DNA of 11,344 nucleotides from positions 10,590 through 21,933 of the forward strand of contig DCHQ01000083.1 in the NCBI GenBank assembly GCA_002314855.1. The letters are read 5' to 3'. The notes beneath the pieces were generated by a model. That model was not told where the DNA came from, did no database searches, and saw only the letters and a list, made by a program, of their open reading frames with translations. This document shows positions 6,897-11,344 of this stretch, one piece after another (within the stretch, counting starts at the first letter, position 1; each line of letters begins with the position of its first letter). Source of the stretch: Lachnospiraceae bacterium UBA1748 (GTDB lineage: Bacteria; Bacillota; Clostridia; Lachnospirales; Lachnospiraceae). The translations under genes and the position numbers were made by a program.

Positions 6897-9017
6897 TTAA
6901 TCATTATTATTATTATCTTCATTCTCCTCTGGTAAAGGAGCATAAAGCTGAGGATCAATAACACTTCCTCTTGTAATTACATTATCCTCATCCTTAGTTG
7001 CGGTCCATACAGAACCATCAACTGTATCAACAAGATATATTGTACCAGTCTTAGTAATAGTACCGTAGTTATCAATAAGACTTTCCGCATATATATAATA
7101 AATATTATTCTCAAGAACTATTGCCTGAGTTGCACTATATGTATATCGCTGACTGTTACCTGGAATAAATCCATTAGCATCAACTGCTTTACCTGTACGG
7201 AAATCATATATTACAAGATTATTAGCCATACCTATAACATCAAGTGGCGTATTAACATTGAGATAATAGCTGGCCTCTGTTGTAGGACCTGGAATATCCT
7301 CTGTACTATAAGCTATAAATGTAATTCTTGATGAACCGATAGGCATTGGTAATGGAGATTTATACTCCAAACTGTCCATAGTAGGCATAGTACCATCAGT
7401 TGTATAGAACACTCTTGTATATGGCTGAACATCAACCTCTATAAGCTCAGGACTAGAATACTCACCTTCTGCTGTCATTACCTTAGGAGGATCTGGAACT
7501 CGTCTATCAAGAGTATAAGTCTTGGATACTGTTTCACTTTTAATACCATACTGATTAACAAAAGTTGCTGAGATTCTGTAAATACCCATATCTAAGTAGA
7601 TAGGAGCCATATAAAGCTCGCTCTCTTCAGTAGGCTCTGTACCATCAGTTGTATAATATATAAATCCTGGAATTGTAGTGCTAAGTGTCAATTCGAATGG
7701 ATCCTCATAGGTTCCTTCCTCGGCACTAAACACAGGCTTCTCAGCCATATAGCTTCCAAACTCATCCTTAATACTCTGATCATCGCAGCTAAGAAGAACT
7801 TCATTAATAGTCTTGTAATCATTACGCTGAATGTAAAAATCAAGAATCCTTCTATAGGCAAACGGTGAATTGGAATCATTCGCCTTTACAATATCCCATA
7901 GTGTAAGTATCGCGCTGTCTTCATCGTTGTTCTTAAAATAAAGATCAACAAGAGTATATTTAAGATCTGTTGTACTGTTATTAATATTAAGGTCACTACT
8001 CTTAAGGCTAATAGCTTTCTCCATATATTCAATGGCACCAGCATAATCTCCTCTTGCAGCTGCTTCATTGGAAAGCTGAATCTGATATTCAAATGAAGTA
8101 TTCTGCTTTATTTTTCCAGTAACCTTGGATATTCCAACTATGATAAAAATAACGAATACTAACAATGCAGCAAGAATAACCCATTTAAGCCTGCTTGACT
8201 TAATAAAACGGGTAAATCTCTTAAGAAGGTATCCTTCATATGCAAAATCATCAAATGGATCCAGGTCATATTCCTCGCCAAGACTATCCAAATGTTTCTG
8301 GAGTCCTTCATTGTCATACATCTCATCATATAAAGAGTCACTGAGGTTATGACTAATTCTTGGCCCTCTGCTTGGTGGTTTAATATGTACAAGACCTTCA
8401 GGACGCTTATATGCCGCACTTTCAAGTGGATCAAGCTTACGAGTTGGTCTCTTACTATTTCCAGTCTTTTTAACCGGTTTATCTGCTGTATTTCCAGCTT
8501 TAGTTGAAGTATTCTTAGTACTCTTTTTCTCAGAGCCTCTATTCTTACGGATTTCATTACTGCTGTCAGCATCTAAATCCATAAAATCCATATTCTGAAT
8601 ATCCATATCACCATCTACTGGATTCATGGATTCATCATAATACTCATTAGTACCGCCAACGAACGAATCGTAATATACGCCTTCTGGGTACTCCATGAAT
8701 ACACCATCTTCTCCCATATAACCTAGAAGAATGAATGCTCCTGTTTCATCATAATAGCCTTCGAAATATACGCCATTATCATCATAAAAGCTTTCTATAA
8801 CTGGCTGATCATAGCCTTCGCTATATCCACCAAATTCATCACCAAAAACACCATCCTCATCCATAAGCTGAATTTCAGACAATGTTTCAGTAATACTTTC
8901 ATCTATTTGTTGTTCTATTTCTGGTTCATAGTCTGGAACAAACTGAATCTCAGAGCCACACTTTTCGCAGTATAGCATGTCATCAGCAAGTTCCTCTCCA
9001 CAATTAGGACATATCAT
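6897..9017 (-). CDS. Membrane-anchored zinc-ribbon/TPR/chitobiase-C-terminal-domain mosaic protein, function unknown
   Basis: The 706-residue protein is a clear mosaic. Residues 3-20 form a zinc ribbon (C3, C6, C17, C20). Residues 30-150 are very acidic and aromatic, with short repeats at 78-115. Residues 155-225 are a Lys/Arg/Ser/Thr-rich linker. A single TM helix lies at about 279-297; the basic residues before it favour an N-in, C-out orientation. Residues 310-400 look like TPR helices (EAAARGDYAGAIEYMEKAIS at 318-337). Two chitobiase/hexosaminidase C-terminal-like beta domains follow (about 428-503 and 510-588), each with a YYTTDGTEPT-type core. Residues 590-706 are an unassigned beta-rich domain ending in an Asp/Asn-rich tail. 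No glycosidase domain is present, so no enzyme activity is implied. The Shine-Dalgarno site is weak (AGG too far upstream), but the ribbon begins right at the ATG. The gene lies 30 bases after folD. A role in envelope sensing or cell-surface assembly is only a guess. Confidence 0.88.
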   Translation of the reverse strand: MICPNCGEELADDMLYCEKCGSEIQFVPDYEPEIEQQIDESITETLSEIQLMDEDGVFGDEFGGYSEGYDQPVIESFYDDNGVYFEGYYDETGAFILLGYMGEDGVFMEYPEGVYYDSFVGGTNEYYDESMNPVDGDMDIQNMDFMDLDADSSNEIRKNRGSEKKSTKNTSTKAGNTADKPVKKTGNSKRPTRKLDPLESAAYKRPEGLVHIKPPSRGPRISHNLSDSLYDEMYDNEGLQKHLDSLGEEYDLDPFDDFAYEGYLLKRFTRFIKSSRLKWVILAALLVFVIFIIVGISKVTGKIKQNTSFEYQIQLSNEAAARGDYAGAIEYMEKAISLKSSDLNINNSTTDLKYTLVDLYFKNNDEDSAILTLWDIVKANDSNSPFAYRRILDFYIQRNDYKTINEVLLSCDDQSIKDEFGSYMAEKPVFSAEEGTYEDPFELTLSTTIPGFIYYTTDGTEPTEESELYMAPIYLDMGIYRISATFVNQYGIKSETVSKTYTLDRRVPDPPKVMTAEGEYSSPELIEVDVQPYTRVFYTTDGTMPTMDSLEYKSPLPMPIGSSRITFIAYSTEDIPGPTTEASYYLNVNTPLDVIGMANNLVIYDFRTGKAVDANGFIPGNSQRYTYSATQAIVLENNIYYIYAESLIDNYGTITKTGTIYLVDTVDGSVWTATKDEDNVITRGSVIDPQLYAPLPEENEDNNNND
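7254..7736 (-). repeat. Tandem pair of chitobiase-C-terminal-like domains within the mosaic protein
   Basis: Two domains of about 75-80 residues lie in tandem. Each has an F/Y-Y-TTDGT-x-PT core: at 453-463 (IYYTTDGTEPT) and 536-545 (VFYTTDGTMPT), followed by a short loop and a Pro-containing strand. This is the CHB_HEX_C_1 pattern, usually an accessory beta-sandwich on secreted or surface proteins. The two copies have diverged enough that the duplication is old. Confidence 0.75.
8670..8786 (-). repeat. Acidic/aromatic short peptide repeats in the cytoplasmic part of the mosaic protein
   Basis: Residues 78-116 hold three imperfect units built on an acidic pair or Gly-Glu-Asp, Gly, Val/Ala and an aromatic: YDDNGVYFEGY, YDETGAFILLGY and MGEDGVFMEY. 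A related earlier unit is MDEDGVFGDEF (52-62). The unit is about 11-13 residues. The spacing suggests a small repeated beta turn rather than a coiled coil; I cannot assign it to a named repeat family. Confidence 0.6.
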
Positions 9018-9047
9018 ATTAATTAATACCTGATTCCATTAAATATA

Positions 9048-9884
9048 TTATAAAACACTGTTAACACAGTTATTCATAAGCATAGCAATAGTCATAGGAC
9101 CAACACCGCCTGGAACTGGTGTTATTGCACCAGCAATTGGCTCCACGCTTTCATAATCAACATCACCACAAAGCTTATTATCAGCATTTCTGTGAATACC
9201 TACATCTATAACTGTTGCGCCTTCCTTAACATAAGAAGCATCAATAAACTTAGGCTTACCGATAGCAACAACAAGAATATCTGCTCTCTTACATACACTC
9301 TTAAGATCCTGAGTTCTGGAATGACATATAGTAACTGTACCGTTCTCACGAAGAAGAAGTACTGCCATTGGCTTACCAACAATATTACTTCTACCTATAA
9401 CAACACATTCCTTACCATTAATATCAATATCACTTCTCTTTAAAAGCTGGATAATACCTGCTGGTGTACATGGCAAAAATCCTTTTTGACCAATAAGGAG
9501 CGATCCAACGCTTACTGGATGGAAACCATCAACATCCTTCTCAGGAGCAATAGCCTGTATAACCTTATCCTCGTCAATAGACTTAGGAAGAGGAAGCTGT
9601 ACTAAGATACCATTAACAGAAGCATCCTTATTAAGCTTATCAATTAACTCTAAAAGCTCAGCTTCAGTGGTTGTTTCTGGAAGCTCATAAGATAATGATT
9701 TAACGCCAATATATTCGCATGCCTTTTTCTTATTACCAACATATACTGTTGATGCTGGATCATTACCAACTAATATTACTGCAAGGCTTACCTCTACGCC
9801 TTTGCTATTTAATTCTGCGACCTTAACCTTAAGCTCGTCCTTGATTTCCTGAGAAATCTTCTTTCCATCAATAATCTTAGCCAT
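9048..9884 (-). CDS. folD: Bifunctional methylenetetrahydrofolate dehydrogenase / methenyltetrahydrofolate cyclohydrolase
   Basis: This 278-residue protein is full length for FolD, which interconverts 5,10-methylene-THF, 5,10-methenyl-THF and 10-formyl-THF in the cytoplasm. The active-site YxxxK is Y48-VGN-K52. The folate-site signatures GILVQLPLP (92-100) and PEKDVDGFHP (114-123) are intact. The NAD(P) site has VVIGRSNIVGKP (161-172), and the C-terminal PVPGGVGPMT (256-265) is conserved. A strong AAGGAGA site precedes the ATG at 9884. The gene follows fhs by 65 bases; the two enzymes share 10-formyl-THF as intermediate, which supports a one-carbon operon. In acetogens and amino-acid or purine fermenters this pair supplies formyl groups for purines or runs the methyl branch of the Wood-Ljungdahl route; the other genes of that route are not in view, so biosynthesis is the safer reading. 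Confidence 0.97.
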   Translation of the reverse strand: MAKIIDGKKISQEIKDELKVKVAELNSKGVEVSLAVILVGNDPASTVYVGNKKKACEYIGVKSLSYELPETTTEAELLELIDKLNKDASVNGILVQLPLPKSIDEDKVIQAIAPEKDVDGFHPVSVGSLLIGQKGFLPCTPAGIIQLLKRSDIDINGKECVVIGRSNIVGKPMAVLLLRENGTVTICHSRTQDLKSVCKRADILVVAIGKPKFIDASYVKEGATVIDVGIHRNADNKLCGDVDYESVEPIAGAITPVPGGVGPMTIAMLMNNCVNSVL

Positions 9885-9949
9885 GCTTTTTCTCCTTAAA
9901 TAGTCTTAATTTCTTATCTATCCTGTATGTAAGTTATTTTACACTACTA
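9885..9949. other. Intergenic spacer between fhs and folD
   Basis: This 65-base spacer is the longest non-coding stretch in the window. It contains the folD ribosome binding site next to 9884 and an imperfect inverted repeat at 9928-9943 (TGTAA, six bases, TTACA). The dyad is too weak and has no T-run for a terminator, and I see no convincing promoter. Readthrough from fhs into folD is the simplest reading. Confidence 0.5.
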
Positions 9950-11344
9950 TTAGAATAAACCTGTAATAACTCCGTCATCATTAACGTCGATATTAAATGC
10001 TGCTGGTTTCTTAGGAAGACCTGGCATTGTCATAATATCGCCTGTGAGAGCTACAATAAAGCCAGCTCCGTTATTAACATAGATATCTCTAATTGAAATA
10101 TCAATATCCTTAGGAGCACCAAGCTTCTTTGGATCATCAGAAAGTGAATACTGAGTCTTAGCCATACAGATAGGCATCTTATCAAGTCCCATCTCCTCAA
10201 GCTTTTTAATCTTAGTATTAACTGTTCCTATGTAATTAACAGCATTTGCACCATATATCTCACGTGCAATTGTCTCTATCTTCTCCTTGATTGAAGAGTT
10301 TACATCATAAATTGGAGCAAACTTTGCCTCATCCTTATCAATAATATCAATAAGCTTATTAGCAAGATCGATGGCACCTTCACCACCCTTTGCCCATACC
10401 TCTGACATTGATATTTCAACGCCCTGCTCCTTGCAAAGGTTCTCAAGATACTCTACCTCTTCCTTGCTATCATGAACAAATGCATTGATAGCTACAACTA
10501 CAGGTAAACCATACTTCTTAATATTCTCGATATGCTTAAGAAGATTGGCTGAACCTGCCTTTAGAGCTTCAAGGTTAGGTGTATTAAGGTTATCCTTGGC
10601 TACTCCACCGTTATACTTAAGAGCTCTGATAGTTGCTACAAGTACTACAGCTGAAGGCTTAAGACCTGCGACGCGACACTTAATATCAAGGAATTTCTCT
10701 GCTCCAAGGTCAGCACCGAAACCAGCCTCTGTAATAACATAATCAGCCATCTTAAGAGCTGCCTTTGTTGCTGTAACTGAGTTACATCCATGAGCAATAT
10801 TAGCAAATGGTCCACCGTGAATAAACGCTGGTGAATGCTCAAGAGTCTGAACAAGATTAGGCTTAATTGCATCTTTAAGAAGCGCTGCCATAGAACCTAC
10901 AGCATTTAATTCCTTGGCATAAACTGGTGCACCCTGAATATTATATCCAATAATAATATTACCAAGACGCTCCTTAAGGTCAGCCATATCTGTAGCAAGA
11001 CAAAGAATAGCCATTATCTCAGAAGCAACTGTAATAATGAAGTGATCTTCTCTAACGAATCCATCAGTCTTAGCACCAAGACCAATTACAATATTACGAA
11101 GAGCACGATCGTTCATATCAACACATCTCTTCCATGTAATATTTCTGGTATCAATATTAAGCTCATTACCCTGCTGAATATGATTATCGATAAGTGCAGC
11201 AAGTAAATTGTTAGCAGATGTAATAGCGTGAAAATCACCTGTAAAATGAAGGTTAATCTCATCCATTGGTACAACCTGAGCATATCCGCCACCTGCAGCT
11301 CCACCCTTCATACCAAAACATGGTCCAAGTGAAGGCTCACGAAG
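9950..11344 (-). CDS. fhs: Formate-tetrahydrofolate ligase (5' part off window)
   Basis: The frame is open from the window edge at 11344 to a TAA at 9950-9952, showing 464 residues of a protein of about 556. The enzyme makes 10-formyl-THF from formate, ATP and THF. The visible part begins LREPSLGPCFG and continues with KGGAAGGGYAQVVPMDEINL, placing it at about residue 95 of the family; the ATP P-loop lies in the missing N-terminal part. Other family segments present are HFTGDFHAI, FIHGGPFANIAHGCNS, ITEAGFGADLGAEKF, VVVAINAFVHDS and a C-terminal ending GVITGLF. The ATG at 11309-11311 lies inside the conserved GGAAGGG region and is not a start. The stop is 65 bases before folD. The gene is unbroken in the window. 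Confidence 0.97.
   Translation of the reverse strand, partial: LREPSLGPCFGMKGGAAGGGYAQVVPMDEINLHFTGDFHAITSANNLLAALIDNHIQQGNELNIDTRNITWKRCVDMNDRALRNIVIGLGAKTDGFVREDHFIITVASEIMAILCLATDMADLKERLGNIIIGYNIQGAPVYAKELNAVGSMAALLKDAIKPNLVQTLEHSPAFIHGGPFANIAHGCNSVTATKAALKMADYVITEAGFGADLGAEKFLDIKCRVAGLKPSAVVLVATIRALKYNGGVAKDNLNTPNLEALKAGSANLLKHIENIKKYGLPVVVAINAFVHDSKEEVEYLENLCKEQGVEISMSEVWAKGGEGAIDLANKLIDIIDKDEAKFAPIYDVNSSIKEKIETIAREIYGANAVNYIGTVNTKIKKLEEMGLDKMPICMAKTQYSLSDDPKKLGAPKDIDISIRDIYVNNGAGFIVALTGDIMTMPGLPKKPAAFNIDVNDDGVITGLF

Noticed and set aside
6902..6916. Run of ATT triplets as a phase-variable microsatellite
   Set aside because: Only about five units, in frame, encoding the Asn-rich C-terminal tail; length change would not shift the frame, so no switch is implied.
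8159..8572. 137-codon minus-strand frame inside the 706-residue gene
   Set aside because: It is a shifted frame of the same strand as the real gene, with Leu/Arg-rich sequence typical of shadow frames and no recognisable domain.
9192..9443. 83-codon plus-strand open frame opposite folD
   Set aside because: It lies fully inside the well-conserved folD gene on the other strand, has low-complexity Asn/Thr/Ile composition and no ribosome binding site; it is a shadow frame.
9928..9943. Inverted repeat TGTAA / TTACA between fhs and folD as operator or terminator
   Set aside because: Only five base pairs, AT-rich, no T-run and no match to a known operator; expected by chance in such AT-rich DNA.
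11309..11311. ATG at 11311 as the start of fhs
   Set aside because: The reading frame continues upstream to the window edge with conserved enzyme sequence (REPSLGP), so this Met is internal.

Overview
The window is AT-rich and almost entirely coding, with no gap between genes longer than about 65 bases. The protein families and codon use point to a low-GC Gram-positive anaerobe. The best guess is a Lachnospiraceae member (Butyrivibrio/Pseudobutyrivibrio/Roseburia-like); this is inferred from gene content, not from any marker gene. There is no RNA gene, insertion sequence, CRISPR array or phage signal.

Right side (11344 down to 6048, minus strand): four genes read leftward as one probable transcript. 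They are the 3' part of fhs (formate-tetrahydrofolate ligase, cut by the window edge), folD (methylene-THF dehydrogenase/cyclohydrolase), a 706-residue membrane-anchored mosaic protein (zinc ribbon, acidic repeats, TM helix, TPR-like region, two chitobiase-C-terminal-like domains), and a 267-residue zinc-ribbon protein with two TM helices. fhs and folD are consecutive steps of tetrahydrofolate one-carbon metabolism. The two zinc-ribbon proteins have no assignable function.

Middle (4681-6051, plus strand): one RsmF/NOP2-type rRNA m5C methyltransferase gene, the only plus-strand gene. It runs tail-to-tail into the zinc-ribbon gene with stop codons overlapping by 4 bases, and starts head-to-head with ybeY across a 36-base gap (27 if the upstream ATG is used). 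It has no Shine-Dalgarno sequence and a promoter-like sequence ends at its ATG, so a leaderless mRNA is possible.

Left side (4644 down to 1, minus strand): a second leftward set made of ybeY (rRNA maturation endonuclease), a 14-TM SpoVB-like MOP-superfamily flippase, a HI0933/BaiN-type flavoprotein whose start overlaps the flippase stop, and a truncated gene for a LacI/PBP-like ligand sensor without a DNA-binding domain. The output domain of that sensor lies off the window.

Most of the window is conserved housekeeping content. The less explained parts are the 706-residue mosaic protein and its zinc-ribbon partner, the HTH-less sensor, and the compact divergent promoter region between ybeY and the methyltransferase gene.
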